NCBI GenBank assembly: GCA_007116995.1
Contig: SKHL01000117.1
Span: 1-5,680, forward strand
Source of the DNA: Limnochordia bacterium
GTDB taxonomy: Bacteria > Bacillota > Limnochordia > Darwinibacteriales > DTU012
Direction of reading: 5' to 3'
Length of the DNA: 5,680 nt
Part shown: positions 1-4,634 of the stretch, piece by piece
How the letters are laid out: each line of letters begins with the position of its first letter
Numbering within the stretch: position 1 is the first letter of the stretch
Translations under genes and position numbers: made by a program
The notes under the pieces: generated by a model
What the model was told of the DNA's origin: nothing
Seen by the model: only the letters and a program-made list of their open reading frames with translations
Databases searched by the model: none

Positions 1-477
1 GAAATCGGCGCCGTCCTGTTCGACCCAAAGAGAGGTGAGGTCGGGAATGAGATCCACATCAATGTGGATCTCATGGACGTCATGTTTCGGACGGGGTTCT
101 GTCCTCAGCCGAACACGCTGAAATGGTGGCGAGAGCAGAGCTACAATCCATCGAAGATGTGTTCTTCGGAGCGGTGGGGACTGGCTACGAGTTTGCACGA
201 ACTGAACAAGTTCTTTGAGAAGGGAAGCGTTGAGTTCGTCTGGGCCAACTCTCCGTCCTTCGACCTGGTCATTCTCGAGCACCACTATTCATGCGTCGGT
301 CTGGAGAAGCCGTGGAAGTATTCGAGAGAGCTCGACTTCCGCACGGTTCGGTGGCTTTATGGAGAGCTGAATGGACACGATCGCGTCGGTGGCTTTGACG
401 CCGACCACAACGCTCTCAATGATGCAAGAAAGCAGACGCATGCTCTGCTCCACATGCTGAGGCCCATCTATGTGTGA
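1..477 (+). CDS. DEDDh 3'-5' exonuclease, Rv2179c-like/DnaQ-like, 5' end outside the window
   Basis: The reading frame is open from base 1, so the gene starts upstream; 158 residues are visible. It resembles the RNase H-fold exonucleases of the Rv2179c-like group often found in phages, which remove nucleotides from 3' ends with two metal ions. The first catalytic motif (DxE) should lie upstream, just before the visible EIGAVLFDP strand. The second is visible as WANSPSFDLVIL, with its Asp at residue 88 of the visible frame. The third is HNALNDA, with His 136 and Asp 141; the H-x4-D spacing marks the DEDDh type. The gene ends 10 bp before the stop of the opposite-strand gene, so the two converge with no clear terminator between them. 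The internal ATG at position 64 is not the start, because the homologous fold continues before it. The substrate (DNA or RNA) cannot be told from sequence. Confidence 0.83.
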   Translation, partial: EIGAVLFDPKRGEVGNEIHINVDLMDVMFRTGFCPQPNTLKWWREQSYNPSKMCSSERWGLATSLHELNKFFEKGSVEFVWANSPSFDLVILEHHYSCVGLEKPWKYSRELDFRTVRWLYGELNGHDRVGGFDADHNALNDARKQTHALLHMLRPIYV

Positions 478-487
478 GATGTGCGAC

Positions 488-1150
488 TCAGCGGTCAAAC
501 ACTGATACCAGCGGCTTTCGCTCCTTCTTCTCGACAGGCTGTGCGCAAGGTTCACGCAATCCTTCGCACAGCTTGTTCCATCTCGTTCTTTCGTTGATAT
601 CCATGAAGAATAGCTGAATCTTCGGAATCATCAGAACGGAGACGTATTCTTCGTCGAAAGTCTCTTCGTCAACGTCGGCGATCAGATTCAGCGCTTCTTC
701 CATCTCCGAAGGCCCAGAAGGAGGAGCCTCAGGCGCGTCGCGTTCCTTCAAAAAATGGCGGAGCCATGTGCAGATCTGCCATTCAAGGCCGTATTCAAAG
801 TCCTTCATATGGCGGAATGTGTAGACGACGGTGGCCTTTTCGACGTATCTGTTGTTCACCACCCTTCTGGGCTCGTAAAGCACTGCTTGAAGGATTGTGT
901 AGCCGAGGACAGTGTGGCTCGCATCGATGAATTGACGAAGATCAATTGCCGGAACACCATTGGGGATTTCGCAGCGTTTCAGGGCGCGATACAGCCGCAT
1001 CTGGCAGATCTGATAAGGTGCGAGCATAACGCGAGGCTTCTGAATCTTCAGAAGTGGCATGGTTCGGTATGAAAGAGGAGCGTTGGTTTCCGGATCTACG
1101 GTCGGCCGGATCGGTGCGTGATCGTTGAATCTCTGCGTTGTGGGTGACAT
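488..1150 (-). CDS. Unrecognised 220-residue protein
   Basis: I do not recognise this protein. The start chosen is the ATG at 1148-1150 on the minus strand (MSPTTQRFNDH), because AAGGAG lies 8 nt upstream and a good promoter ends just before it. The longer open frame to 1249 would run through that promoter. The protein is soluble, with no signal peptide or membrane helix. An N-terminal proline-rich stretch is followed by a mixed-charge core containing EPRRVVNNRYVEKATVVYTF, then an acidic loop at about residues 140-170 (many Glu and Asp, with PPSGPSEMEE). A hydrophobic strand (YVSVLMIPKIQLFFM) and a basic tail (KKERKP) end it. It is convergent with the exonuclease and divergent from the terminase-like gene. 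It is the only minus-strand gene in the window, with its own promoter, so it may be regulated apart from its neighbours. Confidence 0.78.
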   Translation of the reverse strand: MSPTTQRFNDHAPIRPTVDPETNAPLSYRTMPLLKIQKPRVMLAPYQICQMRLYRALKRCEIPNGVPAIDLRQFIDASHTVLGYTILQAVLYEPRRVVNNRYVEKATVVYTFRHMKDFEYGLEWQICTWLRHFLKERDAPEAPPSGPSEMEEALNLIADVDEETFDEEYVSVLMIPKIQLFFMDINERTRWNKLCEGLREPCAQPVEKKERKPLVSVFDR

Positions 1151-1158
1151 CACTTTGG

Positions 1159-1164
1159 CTCCTT
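1159..1164 (-). promoter_or_regulatory. Shine-Dalgarno site that fixes the start of the minus-strand gene
   Basis: Read on the minus strand this is AAGGAG, 8 nt before the ATG at 1150. It is the reason for preferring the 220-codon start over the longer open frame. Confidence 0.75.
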
Positions 1165-1185
1165 GACGTCTAAGTAGATACTGAG

Positions 1186-1214
1186 GTATTAAGGTATAAG
1201 GATAATAAAGACAA
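1186..1214 (-). promoter_or_regulatory. Sigma70-like promoter for the minus-strand gene
   Basis: On the minus strand, TTGTCT (1209-1214) is separated by 17 bp from TAATAC (1186-1191). This would start RNA near 1179 and leave a leader of about 29 nt containing AAGGAG. It lacks the AAACGAS box, the TTGC -35 and the ACGGCAACCACAC leader of the plus-strand family, so it is a different promoter type. Confidence 0.55.
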
Positions 1215-1565
1215 GGGGTTAGATGTCGTGAGAGGATAAACTTATACAACAGAGTTCTGGTTTGGGGCGGGGGCAGGTGCGCCCAACGGGGCGCGGCTGG
1301 AGGTGGCTGGGTTACGGAGGGATGAGGTAGTGTAGTGGTGTATGTAGGTATTTATTCTTTTATTATTAAGAATAAGAATAATAAGTAACTGTTGTTGCAG
1401 GGGAAATCTCCGAGATCGGGATGGAAGGGTGACACTACCTTAGACCTTGAGGGAATCGGATGAAGTATGGCTTGCTTCTCTTGGGTCTCTGGGATAGTGG
1501 TTATAGAAGCTCTGGCACGGGCGATCCGTTTCTTCTCAACGATCATACGAGCGTTAGGACACACC
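1215..1565. other. Divergent intergenic region; GC hairpin and AT-rich element
   Basis: No convincing gene is seen here. The left part is G-rich on the plus strand and holds a GC hairpin (GCGCCC 1279-1284, loop AACG, GGGCGC 1289-1294) with no T-run on either strand. At 1349-1384 there is an abrupt AT-only block with competing inverted repeats: TTATTCTT 1352-1359 with AAGAATAA 1368-1375, or TTATTATT 1360-1367 with AATAATAA 1377-1384. The promoter of the terminase-like gene probably lies in this region. The best match I find is TTGCTT 1472-1477, 17 bp, TAGTGG 1495-1500, but its -10 is poor and its leader does not match the downstream family. Confidence 0.5.
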
Positions 1566-2225
1566 ATGAATGAAGATAAAGAAGACCGCGACACCCAGCT
1601 TTCCGACTACGCGAAGTCCTACGATGATCGCTTCAAGATGCGTGTGATCCCGAGATCCCTTATCGCTCGAGGATCAAAGCCTGTCCTAATTACTTTCCAG
1701 GATGAGGACGGAAACTGGCGGAAGAAAGTGAAGATGAGCCGCGTGAAGTTCGATGACCGCGCGAAAGGCGTGTTCCTCGAAGAGTATCGCAAGTGGGGCA
1801 GAATGGGTGAATCGGCAGCCGCAGCGGGCGTCTCCACTCAGACGGTTCGTTTCCATATCGACACCGACGAAGAGTTCGCCAACGCAGTGATGATCGCTGA
1901 AGAAGAATACCGCGACAAGCTGATCGGCCATCATCAGAACCTCGTGTTCAACGGGCAGGAGAAGGTTTACTACGACCGGAACGGCAACATCATGTCACGC
2001 GAGACCGTGTATCCCGTGCGCCTGATCGAGCTCGAGCTGAAGAAGCACGATTCCGGATATCGCGACAAGCAAGAACTCGCCGTTCATCACACCGGCGGTG
2101 TCCTCGTCGCGCCTGCTGAGATGCCGACGATTGATGACTGGGAGAAGAGATTCAGCGCCTCGAAGGACGTGACCCCGACGGAGCCTGACACTCCTCTCCT
2201 TGGGCCAGATGACGATCCGTTCTGA
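1566..2225 (+). CDS. Terminase small subunit-like DNA-packaging protein
   Basis: 219 residues. Small terminase subunits bind phage DNA, form a ring and hand the DNA to the large subunit for cutting and packaging. A helix-turn-helix is visible at about residues 63-100 (FDDRAKGVFLEEY, then ESAAAAGVSTQTVRFHI), followed by 'DEEFANAVMIAEEEYRDKL', a common way for such proteins to continue. The part PVRLIELELKKHDSGYRDK then HHTGGVLVAP (about 150-183) is typical of phage small terminases. The C-terminus is acidic and proline-rich (TEPDTPLLGPDDDPF). The start at 1566 has AGGA 6 nt upstream; an in-frame ATG at 1467 lacks support. The first codons contain a 19-nt copy of the GA-rich arm otherwise found in intergenic stem-loops. 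No large subunit is in the window. A generic HTH regulator is the alternative. Confidence 0.8.
   Translation: MNEDKEDRDTQLSDYAKSYDDRFKMRVIPRSLIARGSKPVLITFQDEDGNWRKKVKMSRVKFDDRAKGVFLEEYRKWGRMGESAAAAGVSTQTVRFHIDTDEEFANAVMIAEEEYRDKLIGHHQNLVFNGQEKVYYDRNGNIMSRETVYPVRLIELELKKHDSGYRDKQELAVHHTGGVLVAPAEMPTIDDWEKRFSASKDVTPTEPDTPLLGPDDDPF
1570..1588 (+). repeat. GA-arm repeat inside the start of the terminase-like gene
   Basis: ATGAAGATAAAGAAGACCG is identical at 1570-1588, 2822-2840 and 3916-3934. The other two copies are non-coding right arms of stem-loops upstream of promoters. This one encodes most of NEDKEDR at the N-terminus. No CT-rich left arm precedes it. Confidence 0.8.
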
Positions 2226-2226
2226 T

Positions 2227-2295
2227 CTCCTCTCAGTGGTCGAAATTTCAATCTTCTTCCCACTCCTCTCAGTGGTCGAAATTTCAATCTTCTTC
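2227..2295 (+). repeat. Tandem direct repeat, 33 bp twice
   Basis: Copies at 2227-2259 and 2263-2295 are identical and lie 36 bp apart, starting one base after the terminase-like stop codon. Each begins CTCCTCTCAGTGGTC, passes through the palindrome GAAATTTC and ends CAATCTTCTTC. The parts TCTCAGTGG and CAATCTTCTTC recur separately elsewhere, after 3807 and (TCTCAGTGG only) after 5432. Confidence 0.95.
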
Positions 2296-2340
2296 ATGTT
2301 CCTCGGAGCTCATCGGTGACTTCTTCATCATCTTCCAAAT

Positions 2341-2388
2341 CTTCATCTTCATCCTCCGATGGACAGAGGATGATAAAGAAGACCGGAC
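2341..2388 (+). repeat. CT/GA stem-loop upstream of the 2496 gene
   Basis: TCATCCTC (2349-2356) pairs with GAGGATGA (2366-2373) over a 9-nt loop. CTTC (2341-2344) and GAAG (2378-2381) can extend it across an internal loop. The right arm runs into GATAAAGAAGACCGGAC (2372-2388), the shared GA-arm consensus. It lies between the terminase-like gene and the first family promoter, where it could act as a terminator or RNA-processing site. Confidence 0.6.
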
Positions 2389-2422
2389 GAAGGACTCCAG
2401 CGTCACTTGTCACCATGAAGAC

Positions 2423-2478
2423 AAATAGATGTTGCCTCGCGCGCGCCCGCGTGCGTATATAGGGCATGGCTACCACCC
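2423..2478 (+). promoter_or_regulatory. Family promoter P1 with leader
   Basis: -35 TTGCCT (2432-2437), 18-bp spacer made only of G and C apart from one T, -10 TATATA (2456-2461). Next comes GGGCATGGCTACCACCC (2462-2478), a diverged copy of the leader seen in P2, P4, P5 and P6. The predicted RNA start near A2466 gives a leader of about 30 nt. The upstream box AAATAGAT is a weak version of AAACGAS. Confidence 0.65.
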
Positions 2479-2483
2479 AACCC

Positions 2484-2489
2484 AAGGAG
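2484..2489 (+). promoter_or_regulatory. Shine-Dalgarno site deciding the start at 2496
   Basis: AAGGAG, 6 nt before ATG 2496. It supports that start over the in-frame ATG at 2466, which would coincide with the predicted RNA 5' end. Confidence 0.7.
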
Positions 2490-2495
2490 AATATA

Positions 2496-2696
2496 ATGTC
2501 CGCTCAAGGTAACTACTTCTTTCAATGGGAAGCTATTTCCGCTGCTGGTCTTTGCGAAGGCGTTTATGAACAGACGATATACGCCGAAGATCTCAACGAT
2601 GCGGCGTCCACCTTCGTCGCTCATCATGGTTCGCTCGCACCTAACGAGGACGGTGTGTGTCTAGTCATTAAGAACATCACTTGGCAACCCGCGTAA
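2496..2696 (+). CDS. Unrecognised 66-residue acidic protein
   Basis: I do not recognise this protein. It begins MSAQGNYFFQWEAISAAGLC and ends CLVIKNITWQPA. It reads as a compact soluble fold: a strand rich in aromatics (YFFQW), then EGVYEQTIYAEDLNDAASTFVAHHG, probably strand plus helix, and a closing strand. It has eight acidic residues and one lysine, so it is clearly acidic. It has its own promoter (P1), a strong AAGGAG site and a GC hairpin after it, so it is probably a single-gene transcript. An alternative start at 2466 would add ten residues (MATTQPKENI). Small single-gene phage proteins like this often act on host functions, but nothing here shows a target. Confidence 0.78.
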   Translation: MSAQGNYFFQWEAISAAGLCEGVYEQTIYAEDLNDAASTFVAHHGSLAPNEDGVCLVIKNITWQPA

Positions 2697-2723
2697 GGAG
2701 ACGAACAAGCCGAGGTAAGGCGC

Positions 2724-2743
2724 GGGGCGGCTTCGGCCGCCTC
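2724..2743 (+). terminator. GC hairpin with TTCG loop after the 2496 gene
   Basis: GGCGGC (2726-2731), loop TTCG, GCCGCC (2736-2741), extendable to 8 bp with a G-T pair. The T-tract is poor (TCAATACTT), so termination may be partial. Confidence 0.6.
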
Positions 2744-2765
2744 AATACTTCTCGACATAGATCCT

Positions 2766-2840
2766 CTTCATCTTCCTCAGATACCGTTATACTTTCCGAG
2801 ATAAATGAGGATTGTCGGAGGATGAAGATAAAGAAGACCG
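2766..2840 (+). repeat. CT/GA stem-loop upstream of P2
   Basis: CTTCATCTTCC (2766-2776) pairs with GGAGGATGAAG (2817-2827), 11 bp with one G-T, across a 40-nt loop. The right arm continues as the exact 19-nt repeat at 2822-2840. It fills most of the gap between the TTCG hairpin and P2. Confidence 0.6.
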
Positions 2841-2858
2841 GACAAAGAAGAGAGAATC

Positions 2859-2912
2859 AAACGACTTGCATCTCGGAAATCTGAGGGCTACCCTGGGTTA
2901 CGGCAACCACAC
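2859..2912 (+). promoter_or_regulatory. Family promoter P2 with leader
   Basis: Box AAACGAC (2859-2865), -35 TTGCAT (2866-2871), 17-bp spacer, -10 TACCCT (2889-2894), leader ACGGCAACCACAC (2900-2912). The predicted start near A2900 leaves 28 nt to the ATG. Confidence 0.75.
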
Positions 2913-2927
2913 TGAAAGGCAAAGCTC

Positions 2928-3194
2928 ATGTGCAATCACACCACAAATCGTCTCTGGTCTCAGGGCAACAACGGCCTCTGCGCCGCGTTCTCTCATATCT
3001 CAGCTTTGGTTGCTGGTCACACCATTGCTGAAATCAAGGTCGCCTGTTATCAGGCATCTTCGCAGTTCGGCAAGCCCAGCAACGAAGTCCAGCTTCCGCC
3101 GTTGGCAAGCGCCATCTATCGCGGCATGGTTCTGTTTCCGGCCCCGCTTCGTGTAATCGGCAACTGGGTTCGTTTCTACGGCCGTCTGCTTTAA
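2928..3194 (+). CDS. Unrecognised 88-residue basic protein
   Basis: I do not recognise this protein. It begins MCNHTTNRLWSQGNNGLC and ends VIGNWVRFYGRLL. A helix-prone middle (LCAAFSHISALVAG, then TIAEIKVACYQASSQFG) is followed by a proline-containing turn and a strand-rich C-terminus (AIYRGMVLFPAPLRVIGNWVRFYGRLL). With about seven Lys/Arg against two Glu it is basic. Helices followed by a basic beta end would suit a nucleic-acid-binding or small winged fold, but this is only inference. The start ATG lies 28 nt from the predicted P2 RNA start and has AAAGG about 8 nt upstream. A strong TTCG-loop hairpin follows the stop, making a one-gene transcript. Confidence 0.73.
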   Translation: MCNHTTNRLWSQGNNGLCAAFSHISALVAGHTIAEIKVACYQASSQFGKPSNEVQLPPLASAIYRGMVLFPAPLRVIGNWVRFYGRLL

Positions 3195-3202
3195 TAGCCG
3201 GG

Positions 3203-3222
3203 GGGGCGGCTTCGGCCGCCCC
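3203..3222 (+). terminator. Strong GC hairpin with TTCG loop
   Basis: GGGGCGGC (3203-3210), TTCG, GCCGCCCC (3215-3222) form a perfect 8-bp stem directly after the 2928 gene, followed by TAATTCTC rather than a clean T-run. It is near-identical to the hairpin at 2724-2743. Confidence 0.75.
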
Positions 3223-3243
3223 TAATTCTCTCCACATGACGTC

Positions 3244-3277
3244 ATCTTCTTCTTCGTAGAGAAGATAAAGAAGACGG
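3244..3277 (+). repeat. CT/GA stem-loop upstream of P3
   Basis: ATCTTCTT (3244-3251) pairs with GAGAAGAT (3259-3266) over a 7-nt loop. The right arm continues GAAGATAAAGAAGACGG (3261-3277), a copy of the GA-arm consensus lacking one C. Confidence 0.6.
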
Positions 3278-3295
3278 ATCTTAAGGCGGTGAGAT

Positions 3296-3331
3296 AAACG
3301 ACTTGCAGCCGAGTTCGCTCTGCACTACATT
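3296..3331 (+). promoter_or_regulatory. Family promoter P3, diverged leader
   Basis: Box AAACGAC (3296-3302), -35 TTGCAG (3303-3308), 17-bp spacer, -10 TACATT (3326-3331). The downstream sequence does not match ACGGCAACCACAC well (ATGGCCGGGCAAGG instead), and the leader is longer, about 44 nt. This is the best -10 of the family after P1. Confidence 0.7.
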
Positions 3332-3381
3332 GTAAGCATGGCCGGGCAAGGTGCTCGGTCAGTAACTCGGAGTTCAAATCC

Positions 3382-3807
3382 ATGGCTACCACCAAGAAGT
3401 CCGCCCCCGTCGCCACCGTCGCCAAGTCGGCTCCCGCTCCCGCTACCGTCGAAAAGCCCAAGGAGGCGGTTCCCGCCCTCCAGGCTCCGCGCTACGTCGT
3501 GGGTCCGTGGCCGCAGAAGTCGGCGTCGGGCAACAGCATCCGCGCCTACTGCTACAGCGTCGCCAAGAAGCTGGAGAAGCAGAGCGGTCCCTTCACCCTT
3601 CGTGAGCTCGCCTCGGCCTTCGCCGCCAACTCCGAAGGCACGACCTTCAAGCAGCCGACGGCGGGCTGGGGGACGGCCCAGAAGCCGAACGGTAACGCGA
3701 TGAACCACGCCAACTACTTCTCCAACGAGAAGCAGGGCTGGCTCTCGGTCTACAAGCCGGAGGAGACCCCGGCTCCGGCTCCGGCTCCGGCTCCGACCGA
3801 GTCCTGA
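3382..3807 (+). CDS. 141-residue Ala/Pro/Lys-rich protein, possible winged-helix DNA-binding core
   Basis: Not recognised by family. Residues 1-45 are a flexible Ala/Pro/Lys/Val tail (KKSAPVATVAKSAPAPATVE). Residues 50-124 look folded: helix SIRAYCYSVAKKLEKQ, then FTLRELASAFAANSEG, a loop rich in Gly/Gln/Asn, then NAMNHANYFSNEKQGWLSVYKPE. This helix, helix, strand-turn-strand order could be a small winged helix, by inference. The C-terminus is (AP)4TES, encoded by a hexamer repeat. Codon choice is strongly biased to C or G at third positions and looks different from the other small genes, which may mean high expression. Upstream is GGAG, 9 nt from the ATG. It has its own promoter P3, and a 12-bp hairpin follows it. 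A basic-tailed nucleoid-type or structural protein are the two possibilities I would weigh. Confidence 0.82.
   Translation: MATTKKSAPVATVAKSAPAPATVEKPKEAVPALQAPRYVVGPWPQKSASGNSIRAYCYSVAKKLEKQSGPFTLRELASAFAANSEGTTFKQPTAGWGTAQKPNGNAMNHANYFSNEKQGWLSVYKPEETPAPAPAPAPTES
3769..3795 (+). repeat. In-frame hexamer tandem repeat
   Basis: CCGGCT four times plus CCG, coding for the Ala-Pro repeat near the end of the 3382 gene. It is prone to slippage, so copy number may vary between relatives. Confidence 0.95.
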
Positions 3808-3820
3808 TCCCTCTCAGTGG

Positions 3821-3848
3821 TCGCCGGGTCCCTCTCGGGGCTCGGCGA
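3821..3848 (+). terminator. 12-bp hairpin after the 3382 gene
   Basis: TCGCCGGGTCCC (3821-3832), loop TCTC, GGGGCTCGGCGA (3837-3848), all positions paired with two G-T pairs. A pyrimidine-rich tract follows only further on (TCTTCTTCTTTTTCTTCC, 3875-3892). It immediately follows a TCTCAGTGG motif (3812-3820). Confidence 0.65.
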
Positions 3849-3888
3849 TATCTCTTCAGTGGCCGTCCTCTCAATCTTCTTCTTTTTC

Positions 3889-3937
3889 TTCCGGTCTTCT
3901 TCTTCCGATCAGATGATGAAGATAAAGAAGACCGGAA
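3889..3937 (+). repeat. CT/GA stem-loop upstream of P4, best-formed copy
   Basis: TTCCGGTCTTCTT (3889-3901) and AAGAAGACCGGAA (3925-3937) form a perfect 13-bp stem over a 23-nt loop. The right arm contains the exact 19-nt repeat (3916-3934). The base composition (CT against GA) means the arms are also a polypyrimidine-polypurine tract in DNA. Confidence 0.8.
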
Positions 3938-3952
3938 TAGGAGGAGAGAGTC

Positions 3953-4006
3953 AAACGAGTTGCATCGTAGATTTCGGCGTGCCATTGTGGGCTACGGCAA
4001 CCACAC
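3953..4006 (+). promoter_or_regulatory. Family promoter P4 with leader
   Basis: Box AAACGAG (3953-3959), -35 TTGCAT (3960-3965), 17-bp spacer, -10 CATTGT (3983-3988), leader ACGGCAACCACAC (3994-4006). The predicted start near A3994 leaves 26 nt to the ATG. Confidence 0.75.
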
Positions 4007-4019
4007 ACGAGAGGAACCC

Positions 4020-4232
4020 ATGGAACGTAAGATCACCCCCTGCGGCCAAGCCACCTTCTACGGCGGGGACTGCAATGAAGAGGACCATTTGGTCCAAGTC
4101 CATCATGTCTCACGCAAAGTCTACAACTTCTGGGGCACCATCGAAGTTACCTACGGCGAAGGCGCCGATGTCGAAGCTGTGGTGCAGGCCGTGGCGGACA
4201 TGGACGAAAAGCTGCGACACATGCTGGCGTGA
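4020..4232 (+). CDS. Unrecognised 70-residue acidic protein
   Basis: I do not recognise this protein. It begins MERKITPCGQATFYGGDC and ends ADMDEKLRHMLA. Its likely layout is strands (KITPCGQATFYGG, HLVQVHHVSRKVYNFWGTIEVTYG) followed by one C-terminal amphipathic helix (DVEAVVQAVADMDEKLRHML). It is moderately acidic, with two cysteines near the N-terminus. AGAGGA lies 4 nt before the ATG. An upstream in-frame TTG at 3960 is the promoter -35 and not a start. The next gene's -35 begins 10 bp after this stop, with no terminator, so read-through from P4 into the 4305 gene is expected. Confidence 0.77.
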   Translation: MERKITPCGQATFYGGDCNEEDHLVQVHHVSRKVYNFWGTIEVTYGEGADVEAVVQAVADMDEKLRHMLA

Positions 4233-4235
4233 ACC

Positions 4236-4289
4236 AAACGACTTGCCTCACCATAATCGGCGGGTTATGGTGGGGCACGGCAACCACAC
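4236..4289 (+). promoter_or_regulatory. Family promoter P5 with leader
   Basis: Box AAACGAC (4236-4242), -35 TTGCCT (4243-4248), 17-bp spacer, -10 TATGGT (4266-4271), leader ACGGCAACCACAC (4277-4289). It starts 3 bp after the previous stop codon and has no stem-loop before it. The predicted start near A4277 leaves 28 nt to the ATG. Confidence 0.8.
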
Positions 4290-4304
4290 AGAAGGCGAAA
4301 CGCA

Positions 4305-4571
4305 ATGGAACTCGAAATCATGAACCTCATAGCTCGCGACTTCACAACCACCGAACAGCTTGACCTCGGCACCATCGTGGGCGAGTATGGCGACATCCAC
4401 GAAAACCGTGCGCAGTTCCCTTTCTGCACGCTGGAGGCTGTGGGAGACAACCTCTACCGTGTCTCGTGGGAGGACGAAGCGGCGCTCGAGTTCGGCCCCT
4501 TCGCCGCGTTCACCAGCCTCAAGGCGGCAGGGAACTACGTGATGGCGATGACCACCACCATGTTCTCCTGA
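4305..4571 (+). CDS. Unrecognised 88-residue strongly acidic protein
   Basis: I do not recognise this protein. It begins MELEIMNLIARDFTTTEQ and ends NYVMAMTTTMFS. It reads as a mixed fold: FTTTEQLDLGTIVGEYGDI, strands around FPFCTLEAVGDNLYRVSWED, then a hydrophobic helix (SLKAAGNYVMAMTTTMF). I count 14 Asp/Glu against 4 Lys/Arg, so it is strongly acidic, as are several of its neighbours. GAAGG lies 9 nt before the ATG; a second ATG at 4320 is possible but less well placed. It can be transcribed from P5 and by read-through from P4. A textbook terminator ends it. Confidence 0.77.
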   Translation: MELEIMNLIARDFTTTEQLDLGTIVGEYGDIHENRAQFPFCTLEAVGDNLYRVSWEDEAALEFGPFAAFTSLKAAGNYVMAMTTTMFS

Positions 4572-4576
4572 GATCT

Positions 4577-4596
4577 GGGGGCTTCGGCCCCCTTTT
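4577..4596 (+). terminator. Intrinsic terminator
   Basis: GGGGGC (4577-4582), TTCG, GCCCCC (4587-4592), then TTTT (4593-4596). This is the clearest rho-independent terminator in the window, 5 bp after the stop of the 4305 gene. Confidence 0.92.
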
Positions 4597-4634
4597 CTCC
4601 AGAAGCTTTGATGGAAGAAGAAGATGACCGATGC

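Noticed and set aside
1151..1249. Longer start for the minus-strand gene
   Set aside because: It runs through the TTGTCT-17-TAATAC promoter and the AAGGAG site that serve the start at 1150.
1472..1500. TTGCTT, 17 bp, TAGTGG as a family promoter for the terminase-like gene
   Set aside because: The -35 fits but the -10 is poor, and neither the AAACGAS box nor the leader is present.
1467..1565. Longer start for the terminase-like gene
   Set aside because: The extra 33 residues are hydrophobic, without a ribosome-binding site, and unlike small terminases; ATG 1566 has AGGA in place.
3332..3381. tRNA-like GTTCAAATCC in the P3 leader
   Set aside because: It matches a T-loop, but no T-stem, anticodon arm or acceptor stem can be formed around it.
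3325..3708. Long open frames on the minus strand and in another plus frame over the 3382 gene
   Set aside because: GC-rich coding DNA gives such shadows; they are Arg/Gly- or Pro/Ser-rich, with no start signals.
3960..4019. In-frame extension of the 4020 gene from a TTG, and similarly 4624-4704 for the 4705 gene, giving similar peptides (FRRAIVGYGNH, FRRGMVGHGNH)
   Set aside because: These peptides are translations of the promoter and leader. In P2 and P5 the same DNA is out of frame with the gene (62 nt from -35 to ATG against 60 and 63), so conservation is at DNA level.
3817..4323. 168-codon open frame on the plus strand
   Set aside because: It crosses a hairpin, a stem-loop and promoters P4 and P5, and overlaps two better-supported genes; its translation is low-complexity.
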